Assembly: GCA_013399115.1 (NCBI GenBank)
Contig: VXAA01004301.1
Location: 1,230 to 65,229 of the forward strand
Length of the DNA stretch: 64,000 nucleotides
Reading direction: 5' to 3'
Origin: Anseranas semipalmata
Lineage: Eukaryota > Chordata > Aves > Anseriformes > Anseranatidae
Within the stretch, counting starts at the first letter, position 1. Each line of letters opens with the position of its first letter. A program made the position numbers and the translations under genes. Positions 1-12,810 of the stretch are shown here, one piece after another. The notes under the pieces are model-generated. The model was not told where the DNA came from. It was given only the letters and a program-made list of their open reading frames with translations, and did no database searches.

Positions 1-53
1 GGCGCGAGGCCGGGGGAGGGCTGGGGGGGGGGGCGCGCGCTCGCGCTCGCGGC

Positions 54-86
54 GGGACCGTTGGGGGACCGTTGGGGGACCGTTGG
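54..86. repeat. 11-bp triple tandem repeat in the CpG island
   Basis: The unit GGGACCGTTGG occurs three times in a row without change (54-64, 65-75, 76-86). It lies upstream of the first ATG, in promoter or 5' untranslated sequence. Three exact copies suggest recent slippage or a small array of a factor-binding sequence. Function is unknown. Confidence 0.9.
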
Positions 87-289
87 TGCCGCTGAGGGAC
101 GGCGCTCTCCGGGAGCGGGTTTTCGCGCCCCCAAGGGGGAAGGAGGGGCTGCCGGCGGCTCCCCTGAGGGAAGCGCCCCCCCGCCGCCCCAGGACTCCTC
201 CTCGCCGCGCCGCCGAGGATCTCCCGCGGGCCGTGAGGGGGGGAGAGAGCCGGGAGCGGGGCGCGCCCCTCGGCTGTAGCCCGCCGGGG

Positions 290-377
290 ATGGCGGCGCT
301 GGCTGTGCGTGTGGAGGCTCCCCCGAGCTCGCCTGCTCGCAGCGCCGGAGGCGGCCGTCCCCGCTGCCAGCTTCCAA
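290..377 (+). CDS. Putative first coding exon of an unidentified gene
   Basis: The ATG at 290 is the first ATG on the + strand of the island. It has G at -3 and G at +4 (ggggATGg), a strong vertebrate initiation context. The frame runs 29 codons plus one base to a consensus donor (CCAA|gtgagt, GT at 378-379). The peptide begins MAALAVRVEAPPSSPARSAG and is Ala/Pro/Ser/Arg-rich, low in complexity, with no signal peptide or recognisable domain. That composition is typical of CpG-island first exons, so it could equally be 5' untranslated sequence that happens to be open. The leftover base A would pair with GA at the start of either 31839 or 37916 to give an Arg codon. I do not recognise the gene. 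Exon existence is more certain than coding status. Confidence 0.45.
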
Positions 378-1473
378 GTGAGTGCCGGGGGTTGTCAACC
401 GCCTCCTCGCAGGAGCCGGGTCCGGTTATCTGTGGGACTCCCCGCCGCAGGATTTTGAGAAACCCCGCGGTGTGCACAGTAGGGAAAAGCGTTCAGGCTA
501 GCTGCCAGAGGAAGAGCCACGCATCAAAGGGCATGGAACAAACAACCAACGAAAATCTAACTTTGTCTCTGGTCGGGAAGTCCCCGAGCCACCCGTGTAG
601 GAGCTGGGTGAGTGTGCTGGGAGCTGTCACTGCAGCACTGTCCCTTTCTTCCTGAGGCGTTGGAGACAGGAACCTGGCCTGCGTGACGTTTGGTCTGACC
701 CTGAACAGCTATTCTTATGTCCCCAATCTCTGATTCCACCCTGATCTAACACAGTAGGTGTGTGTCTATTTTATACGCCAGAGTCAGTGTTATAGAGGAA
801 AACAATATTTCTGACCTAATTTTATCTCCTTTGTTTTCATTTCCTATGGCAAAAGCAAAGGGCATGCCTGTTCTTGGCTGAGGTAAGGTCTGTCCTGTCT
901 GAGGCTGTGGAGCCCGTGGTAGTCCATGCCCCTAACCCCAGAACCGTGCTCATGCTTTAGTCACGCTCCTCCAGGTCACTTCCCATCTGTGAGTTCAGAA
1001 CTTCGCTTACATACCAGCAGTTTTGGCACGCCCGGGAGATACACGGTTGCCGAATACTCCTCAGCCTTTTTCAGCCCAGCAGCTCTAACAGTATCGGTTG
1101 CTCCTTCCTCAGAGTCATTACCTTTTCTTAGGCTGGTAAACCTTCATTGTATTTTATCCACAAAGTGGCTGCAGTTCGGTGAGACAAGAACCAGTGTCTC
1201 TCTTCTTTTTTGAATGGGTGCTTGTTAGCTTCCACAGCCGATTTAAATGCTACTCATTCACAAGTGCCACACATGTGCTCCTCTGGGCCTTTAAATACCC
1301 TGCTGCCTGCCAGTAGGCTGTGCACCTTTAGGGCAGGTCTGGAGTTGGCCTTTCCGCAAAAGGTTACTCCACCTGTTTGACTCCAATGCTTAGGAAATCT
1401 GAAGTGCTGGTTCCCACAGTGCTTGTGACTCAGCAGTGTAGCTGTTCTTAAACAGAATTACTCACCCAACAAC

Positions 1474-1575
1474 CTGAAATGCTTTGCAAGCACTAATGAA
1501 TTAAGCCTCCCAATGTCTTGAGATGCAAAGTATTACTGATAGGTAAACCAAGGCAGAGAGTGAGTCATGTGTAGA
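1474..1575 (+). mobile_element. MIR-type CORE-SINE remnant
   Basis: The stretch from 'aatgctttgcaagcactaat' through 'gaattaagcctcccaatg' to 'aggtaaaccaaggcagagag' follows the 3' half of the MIR/CORE-SINE consensus in order: the 'gcgctttacaaacattaa' block, 'ttaatcctcacaac', then 'ggaaactgaggcacagagag'. It is strongly diverged, as expected for an ancient insertion shared across amniotes. Recognition is from memory of the consensus, not alignment. Confidence 0.6.
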
Positions 1576-2167
1576 AGTGTATTGCAAACTCTCTCCCTTG
1601 CAGCCCTGGGAGCAACTGTGACCTCATGGAAGTCAGCAGCAAAATCCCCTTAACTTATTAAGGACACAATTTCACCCGTGAAGTCCTACCTCCTGCTTTT
1701 CTTCACCGAGCAGTCAAAGCCAAATCTTCAGCCACTGCAAAGCAGCACAGAAAACCAATTGAGCGTGCAGCATTATGCCGCTTCAGGATCTTTTTTAAGA
1801 TGCCCATTTCACCGTGTGTACGGCAACGTACAAATTGCTGCATGTGCAGGAGGGACCTGAGTTGTGGCTGCTTTGAGTAGCCCAAGACTGATGCATTTAA
1901 AATTCCTGGTGTAACACTGTACTTACGCATGCCCATGTCGCACAAGGTGCGGAGCCAACATCTCTTCCTTTGAGGCTGATGAAGAACTTTTCAATGTCTG
2001 GCGCTCAGCTTTTTACATTGCGTAAAGTTACTTCCTGCTAATCTTCCTATTCTGACATAATTACAGTACATCCACATTAGAAGCTGTTATAAACATCTTG
2101 TGTGCCAAGGTCCAGTGTTACAGACAGTACTCTGCCTCAGGCCTGGATCAGTTTCCTAATGCAGTTA

Positions 2168-2226
2168 GATCCTGCTTCATTGAAGCCACTGGGAGAATGC
2201 CCAGGACTTCAATGGGACGAGGATCA
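2168..2226. mobile_element. Short palindromic (MITE-like) element, copy 1
   Basis: The left part reads GATCCTGCTTCATTGAAG. The reverse complement of the right part reads GATCCTCGTCCCATTGAAG, so the element folds on itself as an imperfect hairpin. The phrase 'acttcaatgggac...ggatca' resembles a palindromic repeat family that is abundant in turtle and crocodilian genomes. It has no coding capacity and no clear target-site duplication. Confidence 0.5.
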
Positions 2227-3567
2227 CAGCCTTTAGAGGGAGCGCCTGGCCTACAAGGGTCAGGTGTCCTGAAGTCAGTGCTTTGTGTTAGGAAAGTTGT
2301 AATTTCCTTTTAAAGCTCTGTGAGTCATTGAATCATGGCTGTGAACAATCCCACAGGATTTCCTTAGATTTGTGATACCCGAAGGTAAGCTTGGAAAGGC
2401 GCCCCTGGAAATTCTTCGTTCAGGGACCTGATCTATCTCATTTTCAAGTCAGTGACCAAACTGTTTACTACCGTAATGCAGATCAAGATGGTTGCATAAT
2501 CATGAGGGTCTGATCCTGTACTAGCCTTCAATAAGCCAGTAGAAAGGGCTACCACAAAAGGATCCACTGAAACGTGGGCTCTGTAGTTATATTTCACAGC
2601 AAATGAAGAGGCTAGAGGAGCCCTTTGTTTCTCCCCAGATTTTTTTTTATACACAGTATTTTCTTAAGCTACTTTTTGCTTCTCTATATTAGCCACTGTC
2701 TAAAATTGTTCATCGCAGTTTCAGATATAATTCTGGGAAGACTGAGTGAAAGAGGGACAATGTCATCCACTTGGGTAATCCTTTATCTAGGAGTTAAGCA
2801 TCCCTTTTGCAAGGAGAAAGCCCTATCACTACAGTTAATCACGGATGAGTGAGCTTTTAGATAAGGCCTTTCCTATAATACACCCATAACACTTTATTTT
2901 CCTCTTGCTGTGCTGGAACTGACCTCCCCACTTGGGCGAGTGTCGCGGAGGCAGAGATAGGGACCGTGCCGTGCCGCTTGGCTGACACACATTTCAGAGC
3001 AACACATTCCACCAGATGAACCCATTTGCACAGTTGAGTGATCTAAACTTAGAAAGCTAATTTCTCTAATTACAAAGTGAGACTGAACTCCCGTAAAGGT
3101 TTTCATCACCTGAGTGGAATGGGAATTGCACTTCCATAATCATTTAATGTTTAGAAACTAATTAGAAAGCGTTTAGTGGGGAGGCCACACCCCGTGTTAA
3201 GACTATTTCACAAATGGATCAGGAGAGAGAACTACCTGTGTTGGGCAAGTTGAGCAAGTGGCAGAGGTTAGGAGAAAGGGTACGGTTTGCCAAACACTGA
3301 GCAGTGCATGCCTACTTCCATAAGAGCTTCACATCTTCAGAGTCAGGCAAATTCCTGAAGCTGTATCTCTAGGCAAGCTTTTCAAATGTGACAAAAGATT
3401 TTGGAGAAGAAGATGCTCTAGTGACCAGAGACCCAAATCCAGTTTGCTGCTGCAGGCACTTACTTTCTTGCTTCCCTGGGGTATATTGCTTAAGAGAACT
3501 ACATTTTCAAAGCCCCATTTTGTACACTGTGCATGCGTCTTTTGTGACTGAAATTCGCACTTTAATT

Positions 3568-3612
3568 CTTCTGTACCTTAGCTCCCTGCAGCTAAAATGA
3601 GGCTCTAAATCT
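3568..3612 (-). mobile_element. Possible MIR fragment, reverse orientation
   Basis: The string 'ctgtaccttagctccctgcagctaaaatgaggctc' resembles the reverse complement of the MIR segment usually read as 'ctcagtttcctcatctgtaaaatgagg'. It is short and diverged, so this is a weak call. Confidence 0.35.
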
Positions 3613-6600
3613 AATTCAGAGGATACTCTCAGAATAAGAAAAAATGAAGTCAGTGAGGTGCTCAGAAATGGCTGTAGCAAGAACCATAAAGTCCTTAAAA
3701 GAGTTAAAAGTTGTAGGGCCAAAAAATACGTCTCTTGTAGAGCTTTAAAGTTTTATCCAGCTGTAATTAACTGAATCCATAACATTATTGCTTTCTGTCA
3801 CAGCTTAAAATTGAGACCTTACTCCATTCCAGGGAATAGTGCTGTTTCTCCTTCAGTTTCCTTTATTTATATGCTATAAAACCTGCCTTCTCGTTGTTTC
3901 CCTGTTAACCCTTTGAGGATCAAATGCCTCCATGTTAGCCTGTGATCCCAATTTCTTTGTCATTCTGTTATCCTCCCCAGTGGTGGGATTCCTACACACC
4001 AGTCATTTGATCTCAAATCCCTGCTTTCTAAAAACGGGGGAGAGCTGCGGCTACAGTTTTAGGTCTGAGTAGGGGTACAGCTTATCAACCTAGAGTAGCT
4101 TCCAGTAGGTGCAAAGACTATGACACTGAGCAGTGCTGGCATGTCTGTCACGGACAAGATGACACTTTCATTTGATAAGCTGTAACCTCAGCTATTCCTG
4201 TCAGTCGTAGAAATGGCTGTGCTGAAACCTAGGCTGAGCCCTGTCTCCAATAAACAACCGATAATTTAAAGAGAGCTCCAAGTTTCTGGTAGGGTTTTCC
4301 TCACAGCTTTCTGCAAGTGTGCTCTTTTAGCCAGTTGTATTGAGTAAGTGCTCAGATCAAGTTTCGTTTTCTAGTTATGGAAGCATCAAAATGTCTGAAG
4401 TTTCCTTTTCACATCGATTGTTTTCATTGTTAAATGCATATGATAGTATGTGTTCAATATGTTCTCAATCACAAATGATCCTTAAGGCTGCAAGACTGAA
4501 GAATGTAGGGGTGTCACTTTAGCTAAGGAAACAACTAAGGAGAAGGGGGTTACAATTAGCAAATTTTAATTGGGTGAACAGTATAGGATTTCTTGCCCTT
4601 GCCCTCCATTGTTCCATGGCTGATCTAATATTCTGGTCCTTGGGTTTACTTAGTCCTGCACGGGGGATGTAAGTGGAGTTGCTTCACTTGGCATGAAGAA
4701 GCATTTAAAGGAGTTAGGATTAGTAAAATCTGGATTCAGCCCAAAATATAAATATGCCTATGTCAAGGAACAAAAATCTTTAAGTTATGGATGTGCTGGA
4801 ATGGTCAGTGAGTTAAATCTCAAAGTTGTGTGGGTGGGAGTGACCCTGCTAATCTATAGGGGAAATGTTAGGGGTATATATATCTACAGTGGCACAATGG
4901 CATGCATTTATCTAGTCCCTTGGCACTGCCTGCTCCCTGGCAGAAGGAACCTTTTTCTATCAGCTAAATATTTTTATACAAATCACAAGCCCCAGAGGGT
5001 GGATAGCATCATTGGTGGTACAAAAACAAGGTCCTAGGCAAAGAGGCTAAAACCAGCAAGCTTTCCTTGTGTCCATCCTTTACATAGGACCTAAAAAATC
5101 TTGACCACTCTGTGTGTTACGACAGCGCCACAGATGTTACTTGTATGTGCACTGATGGCTTTGATCATGCAGTGAGGCACCTGACAGGACTGTATGCTAG
5201 AACCAACAGCTTTCAGAATAGTGTGAGTCTGCTCTGATTTGGGAGTTTTGGTGCTGGAATACTGCATTTTGAACAGGGTCCATATTAACTTCAGCAATTA
5301 ATCATTTGAGCTTCTCCCAGTCCTGTTCTGGAGTCAACTGTGATCAAGGTGCCTGCAACTATTAGCAGGAAAGTGGAAGTAAGAGTGAGTGAGAAGGAAT
5401 GTAATACGAATAGGCTAGGGGCATCATGGGGAGATGGGGGGATAAAAGGCCTTATTCTTGGATGGGTAGTGTGAGCAAGATACAGTGCCCAGTCACCGGC
5501 CTGTCTGAATAAATGTTTCTCTTTGCTCTTTCCACAGTACCCGGAAGATTTTACACTCCTGCCTCCCTGTCAACCATTCTGTCTCACAACATTTTCAAAC
5601 ACACGGGTGATGATTTTCCCTTCACCTGCTCCTGATCTTGGCCCTGAATCAGGGACCACTCCAAATATGATGAAGGACATCATTGATTTGCAGCACTGTG
5701 ACAGGAAGATATGCTTGGTGAAGGCCTGAAAGGAAAAGAGCCTGGCTGTTGAATTGGACCCTTAAAACCAATTAATTTCTTTGAAGGTAATGGCATAACC
5801 CAGTGTGCATCCACTTTGTGTCTGAAAAGGGCCTTGGACTCTTGCAGATCCACAATCTGTTGCCCTGATTTTTATTTATTTTTTAAATATATATAATGAT
5901 GATTTTTATTTACTGTGGCAGAGGGGAACGAATGAAGCTCTGCCACAACTTGAATAGAAGCAATTCCACACCTGTCCCATTAAATGCACATTTGTGGTTG
6001 GCTGCCTTTTCTTGTCCCCCCCCCTCTGGAGCTGCAGGGGGCTGTGAGTGTGTGTATGCGTGCATGTAGAAGGATTTCCCAGCCTAGTGGGTGACCCCTC
6101 ATCTTACTGCTGCAAGCAGTGGCTTCCCTCACCTCCTTTCTTTCCGATATTTATTGGGAGCACGTGCTAAGGAATCTGTGAGCCTGCAATGCTAATGAGC
6201 GCACGGCACAGAGCAGAGCAGGGCACCAGATGCAAAGGGATGGGCGCGATTCCTAATGAGGGTGTCCCGAGACCCATCTGTTGAGTCTTGTGGGCCCTCA
6301 ATGAAGTTAGCTGCGCAAGGTAGCCAGAGGAGGTTTTTTTCTCTAATGCTTTTAGTTCTCAACAAGTGCAATCCTGTATAGAGCAGCATGTCATGGGGTT
6401 AGGCTTTGTTGTTACTAGCAGATAATGTGACTTTGAAAAGAATGCCCCCACCCTAGCTGAAAGGAGGAGGATAACCCTCCTCTACCCCCTCCCTTCCCAT
6501 CCTCCTTGCTCAGATCAATAACAGGTCCCTAGGCACAAAGCCTGCATTCTTTTATTCTCAAATTAGAGCAGCTGCAGCAGCAGCATCACAGATCATTGGA

Positions 6601-6910
6601 AACCTATTAGCTTTTGAAAGACTTAATCCAGTTTGAAAATAACTAGTGTTTCTCAATCCTTCATGCACTCACTCCCGTAAGGGGCAATATTCTTAGGCTG
6701 CATTGAGAGTGGACTAGGCTTATTATTATAATAACCTGCATCTCTCTCAGTGTCCCAAAGGGGCAACAAAGAAGGCAAAATGTCAGTTTCCCAGCTTCAC
6801 ACGGCCTAAGAACATTGGATTTACTCTGCCATATCACACCACATCACCGAGCTATGCTGCCTACTATCCTGCCTTCAGCAGTGACTGATATCTTGTGATT
6901 CACTCCAATT

Positions 6911-6995
6911 TCATAGCTTTTAAGACCAGAAGGGACGATTATGATAATCTATTTGACCTCCTGCGCAACACAGACATTAGAATTTCATCCTAGGT
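6911..6995 (-). mobile_element. CR1 LINE 3'-end fragment
   Basis: The sequence 'atagcttttaagaccagaagggacgattatgataatctatttgacctcctgcgcaacacagacattagaatttca' matches, block by block, the antisense 3' end of a CR1 subfamily familiar from turtles and crocodilians (a 'taaggccagaagggaccatt..gatcatctagtctgacctcctg..aacacagg' pattern). The catagaat-like end faces left, so the LINE runs on the - strand. It is a typical 5'-truncated, inactive copy and one of the better clues to the host lineage. Confidence 0.75.
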
Positions 6996-9900
6996 GGGAT
7001 AAAAGCTGGGAGCTGATGGATTCTTTGATGCTGCTCTGCTGGGCAACAGTAGCAATGCATGGTTTTTTTTTTGGAGGTGTACTTTTTGCAATAAGGGAAA
7101 TTTGTTCATTTTAAGAACATTAAATATAGAGTTTTGTGAATGGGAGCCTTATGTGTGCTCAGCAAGTGCCTTGCCCTTGGGTTAGAGGAGCTGATTTTAG
7201 CTAAAGAGGGTTTGTTCACCCATCTTGGTTTCTTGATTAGCTTTTGTATCTATTCACCCCTTTTGTGTGGATCTCCCACAGCAATCTGGTTATTCACATT
7301 TAAAAGATCGGGATCTGAAATTCAACGGTTGTAATGCCTTTCAGAGACATGTAGACCACAAATGCCTTGTGAAGAGCATAGCAGCGAGAAGACAAACTTT
7401 TCGTGAACAAGGTCCTTAATCTTGTGCCCCAAGTCACACTGGAAGGCTGTGGATGATCAGGGAGCTGGTTTTCTCAGTTTTCCTGAATCCCAGCCTCATG
7501 TGTTTGCTGGGACATCTTTCTCTGCTCTGTCTTTTCCTGTACCGTGCCAGTCCTAAACCTTTCCTGGAAGGGCTGCCAACTGTTATCTGTAATGATAGCA
7601 CAGATATTTTGCCAGTAGTAGCTGGGGCAGGACCACCAACTGACTTCCTGAAGGCCACCGAACAGTAACAGCTTTTGATTTCTACTGACCTGGACCAGAT
7701 TCAGTGTGGTGACCTAAAGCTAAGGGGCTCAGTATCTCATTACTAATCCCTTGAGCTAGCCAATTCCTTCCACCAAGTCAACGTTTTCTAAAGTGTTAAA
7801 AGACTTTTCCTGCCCGCCTGCCCATTAATTCCTGCTCTTCTGTCCGTGTCCTTGGATCAGCCTAATCACTGGAGTGGATCAGTTTCAAGTCTTAATGATG
7901 CAAGCTTTGGTACTGACAATGCAGAAGATGGCAGGCAGTGCAGCTGAGGCACTGTGTGCAGTCAGCGGGGCAGATACTGCTCTTGGGGGTCTGCTTTGGG
8001 GTGGCCATGATGTGCAGCTTTTGTAATGCATTGCCAGCTGGGATATGTGGTACTTCCCGCTTTTTGCTTATTTATCAGAGATTTACAATTTATATATGGT
8101 TCTAGGAAATTTAAATCTAGAAAAAAGAAACCAGGTGTTTCCTTTGATCATCCACTGGCATCACTATTTGGGTGCCTCACGTACCAGTTCTCCTCTGTGA
8201 TATTTTAAGATTTAAGATTCTTACTTTGTGAGACAATGACCATGACTTCACAGTATGAACTGCATAGACTGCCATCACTATGTTCTAATGTATCCTTATT
8301 ATTAAAGTCTTATGTTTTAAAGATACAGAGAAATGTGCTTCAAAAGAGTGAGTACAGAAAAATAGTTTTACATTAGAATCTGCAGTAGCCTTTTCCATGT
8401 ACACTTAGCAAGAAACAACTTCCATTGTTTTAATTTAAGATATTGGGTACAGAGAAGCTTAGAAATTTGGGTCTTTTATACAGTTGCCTCCTTTTCCAGC
8501 AAAGCTTCTTCATAATTCATATAGTCTTACCAGGGTAGGCATATATGTTGCTCCATGAATTTGCTTCTTTTTTTTCCACTTAGACATATCTGTATGGAAA
8601 AGGGGAGCTATTCTTAGACATTTCAGTTGCTTACCCTTGATAATTCTTTTCTTTGTATTTACTCTTGCGAAGTGGACATAGCTGTGTTTTTGTAAGGAAA
8701 GTTTTTCTTACAAAGTAGGAACCCCGTTTCTCCCACTACTTGTGCAGCAATACATGTGGCAGTATCTCTGTGCTTACATGCCCTCGAATACAAATTTCCT
8801 TTATCATTTTTTTTTTCTTAAAACAAAAATTATTCATGGAACGCATTTCTGCCTTTGACTGCACGTAATGCACTAGGCTTCAGGTGAAGAAAATATAGAT
8901 CTCCTGGCTTCTGCACTTGGTCTGCTAGGAGGAGTTGTATGTTTGCTGAGGGACCCTACCCCATTTGTGATTATTTTCACTCAACAGATCAGGATACTCT
9001 AATTCCAGGCTGCCTCATTAAGAATACTCTCACACTAGTTAATTAGTCTCCAGAATCACAGGGAGTTGTTCCTACTTTCCAATACTGGTGATGTCAGTTA
9101 ATGCTCTGTTACCCTTTGAAACTAAGGTTCTTAATGTGGAGCTTGACATGAAGGCCCAAGTCTAGTAAAGACACGGAAGCAAAATCTAAGAGTGTCCTTC
9201 CTCTTGCTAGCACTTTGTTTATCTGAATTGTTTCCCAAGTTAACTCCTGCGGCCTAACCCCATAGAAGAGAAGATCTAATCTCTGATTGTCCTCCGGGAC
9301 TGTATTCCTGCAAGGTCCTTGAAGAATATATCCTGTTTCCCAGTCAAAGAGTCATTCCAAGGATGTGTCCTGCCTTCTCTTCTCATTTGAAGATTGTTTA
9401 CCTGTTATTTATGAACGGTGTTTTGTCTATGGGCTACTCCTAAGGTGTAGACATTGCGATGCTTGTTAGGGAAGGAGGAAGGATTAAAATGGCTCAGACT
9501 TTACATTCAACATCACATATTATATGCAGGGGGATTTACGGTCACACTAAAAATGCACCAAAGCCCAGCCAACCCTTGGAGGCAGCAGGAACTATGCCAT
9601 CAGTAGAAGACAGACTAGGTCTGCAACAGAGAAATACTGAAAGAATTCACAGTGACCTGTTCTGATGGTGTTTTGGAGCAGTATGGTATATGTTGTTGGG
9701 TATCAGATGTGGAACAAAATATTGACTATTGCAGGATGGTGCCGAAATAAAAGCAAATTGTGGATCAAGTTATGCATGAGTGTAAACATTCAAACTTGGC
9801 TGTAGCAAACAGAATGCTCTCATTTATGCCAGCTAGGGTTACAGTTTGGCAGTTTTATTAGAGTACGAAGAGGTCACTTATTGTTTCGAAGAGGTTTTTC

Positions 9901-12789
9901 CTGAAAGGAAGGCAACCAGTGCTGAAGAGCTGAAAGCACTGAGCTGTGCTCGTTTGGATTAAAAATAGGTATTTGGGGCCAGTGGAGCTTCAAAATAAGC
10001 AAATTCTCAAACCAAACAGTTTTCCTTTCGGTAGCCGAAAAGGAAACCGCACATCCAGGAGGAATGTAGATCAAAGCAAACGCTGCAAATGATGCAGAAA
10101 CACATAAAATAACAAACAAGGCTGGTGGGAAGAGTGGAGCTTTTGTAAGTAGATAGGTCTATTCATATTACACTGAAACCAAATCCAAGATTGCTAAAGA
10201 AGATACTTGAGAGGGGCATATAAGGCTGTAGGATTTTTCCTCAGAGGATTTTTTTCAGCCTGTTTTTGCATGTCCATTGTATTTGCAAAGTGACATATAA
10301 GGGGCATACTCGGCGCTTGGAGATCTCCCTGATACCAGCATTTGCCTTTCACCACTATCTTATCTCTTACTTTCTTTCTCCTGCTGGCTTCCCTGAGCCT
10401 GCCTCTCTATAAGTCTGTGGCAAAACATCTGTTTGTTTTACTGCTTGTCCTTAATGCTGCTAAAACACATCATCAAGTCACCTTCCATAACTAAACTTTC
10501 AATATTTAGGTAGTTTAACTTTCATACTTAAACAGAATAATACTCAATTTATCTAGGTATTAGCTGGTTAAATTGGAATGTATTTGTTTAATGCATTATA
10601 TATGGGAGTAAAAATCTACCACAGAGCTCTTTTTAATAGAAAATATGAAGCTATTGCTAAATATTTTTAAACTCATTTCACATATGTTTAAATAAATATG
10701 TTGCTGCAATAATCTATGCTTGTAAAAACTGAACTGATAGAGATTTGGTAATTGTTGCAGTGAAGTTGCTCTTTAGCTTAATGACTTCTCCAGTTCTTTC
10801 TTGGATGCAGCTTCATGAAGTTATGGACATATAATTCCTGGATTTCTCAGGGTTTTGATTCACAGAATTTTCAGTATAAAAGGAAGTGCCTTGCAGAAGG
10901 GGAAGGGTCCTTTGTCCAACAGCCATGAAAAAATTGGGATTCCTGGGAATCCCAAGGAACCATATTCCTTCCTGTGGGTCCTGCAGACCTATCCCTGTCT
11001 CTTTTGTCTTGCTAGCTCCTTTCATGTTCCTCTCCAGCTGAAGAAGCTGCATGTGTGCACCTACTTCATGTTTGGTAGGAAACAACTCTTGTGCAGAAGG
11101 TGATTTATTTCATCTAGGCCAAAAAGTGAGAAGGCAACACTTCTCTATGAGCTACATTTCTTCACACAGAATTGAATGCGTCTCTTACCTCTCACACCTT
11201 TCTCTCACTTCTACAGCTGCACACCTTTCGAAAACACCTGGGTTCACGTTGCCTAATGCTGGAGCAGAGCAGCAGGTTCCCTGAGGCACTGTGTAGATGA
11301 GGACAGGACACAAGCTAGATTGATGCTGTCCTGTGTAGTTGGAAAGGTTCTGTTTTCTGTTTCCTTCTTTTTTTTTTTTTAACTGTAGAGCAGCCCCTTT
11401 TCTCTCTGCTTTCCACAGCAGCCTCCCATCAGGAAGGGCAGGCCCCACTGCACCCATCCTGTACAGGTCATAGGATATGCATCGGGCTCACTTGAGCACC
11501 TTCCCATCTTCCCCTTGGCTATGCACGAAGAGATGCCTGCTCATCTAGCAAAGGGCACTTTATTGTAGAAACGCCATACAATCGAGCAGTAATGTTACCT
11601 GACCCCTTGGTAAATGGAAAGTAGCGTGGTTTCACTGTCATCAAGGATGTGTGACCTGTTCAACACATTTATTTCAGCGGTACCTTATCCCTTTATATCA
11701 CTTGGGAATTTGGTTTAATTTGCAGAGGAGTGAACTGCTCAGTTCCACAAACTACTTTTTTTGTTTCTTATCCTACAGGAAGCTATACACTGTTAATAGC
11801 AGGCAGAAACTGAGGGCCAACAGTGCTTCTCTGGCCAGCACCTCCCAGCAGCAAGCAAAACGTTTTCAGATTTCACTTATCTTGAAAAACTCTCTTTTAC
11901 CAGAAGCTAGCCCACCAAAAGAAGAAGAATGGCATTGCTGTATAATTTTGTTAAAGTTTTAAAGGGAAGAGAGAAACTTGCAACCATGTTCTTAGCTGAT
12001 TTAAGTCAATGCTACTCTTCTGAAGACTCTCACTGGGATAGCTAAGGGTTAGGTTGCAAGAAATGTTTTCCCACTGTACCAATATGGGCTTTTTTGTGCC
12101 AGAAGATTTCCTCCTGCAATGTTTGATTTCTATGGGACACTGGAACTGTTTGTAAGTTCTTTGAACATTTTTAACATGGCCACTTTTAGCCTGAATGGAC
12201 ACCAGTGAAAGTTTGAACTCTGTGTCCAGGGAAGCTCATCTCTTTATGAGCAGTGGACCAGTCAATAGGCTCTGTGTATCAGATCATTAGACAAAGGGCA
12301 GCCTGCAGCAAAAGGGATGTTTGTACTGTGGCCAGAGCAGGCTCTCTTAAAAATAATAGCCAAGAGTAAACACTATCAATTAACAAGTTAGATGCTTGTA
12401 AAAAAATGTCAGCCCATTTGCTAACCCATTAAGAAGGGAAATAAGACTTGACAGTTCGCTACACTGTGATTCTAAGCATGATGTTGCCCCTTTAGAAAGA
12501 GCGCGTATGGTATTCTGTAGGCAGGGTGAGTGCACTGCAGTCACTGATGGCAAGTGATTGGGAAGATTTGTTGCTGTACAGAAGTTTGTGCATGACTTAG
12601 TTTTAGGTTGTTTCAACCTATCTGCATCAAGTGGAGTGATGACTCCTGCTGACAAAATGCAAAGCTGTGAGACCTGAACGGGCAAATAAAGCTGGTGTTC
12701 TAAAAAGAGTATGTCCCTAAAGTCACTGCTGTTGTTATACTCAATGTGGCCATTATTTTTGTGATTTCAGGTTACAAAAAAATGTTCTT

Positions 12790-12810
12790 TTGTTGTTGTT
12801 GTTGTTGTTG
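12790..12810. repeat. (TTG)n microsatellite, 7 units
   Basis: Seven uninterrupted TTG units preceded by a short T-run. Confidence 0.95.

Larger units (their letters stand above)
1..600. promoter_or_regulatory. CpG-island promoter region with first exon
   Basis: The first 400 to 600 bases are strongly G+C- and CpG-rich (runs such as gcgcgcgctcgcgctcgcgg), while the following DNA is AT-rich and CpG-poor. This is the usual signature of a vertebrate CpG-island promoter. I see no TATA box at a persuasive place. GC-box-like G/C strings occur around 20-40 and 255-270. Transcription towards the right is inferred from the strong-context ATG at 290 and the consensus donor at 378. The island may extend left of the window, so the true start site, a divergent promoter, or further upstream exon sequence could lie outside. 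Confidence 0.75.

Noticed and set aside
5541..5729. Frame after a ctttgctctttccacag acceptor (YPEDFTLLPPCQPF...)
   Set aside because: No good donor, no recognised domain, and composition is like surrounding DNA.
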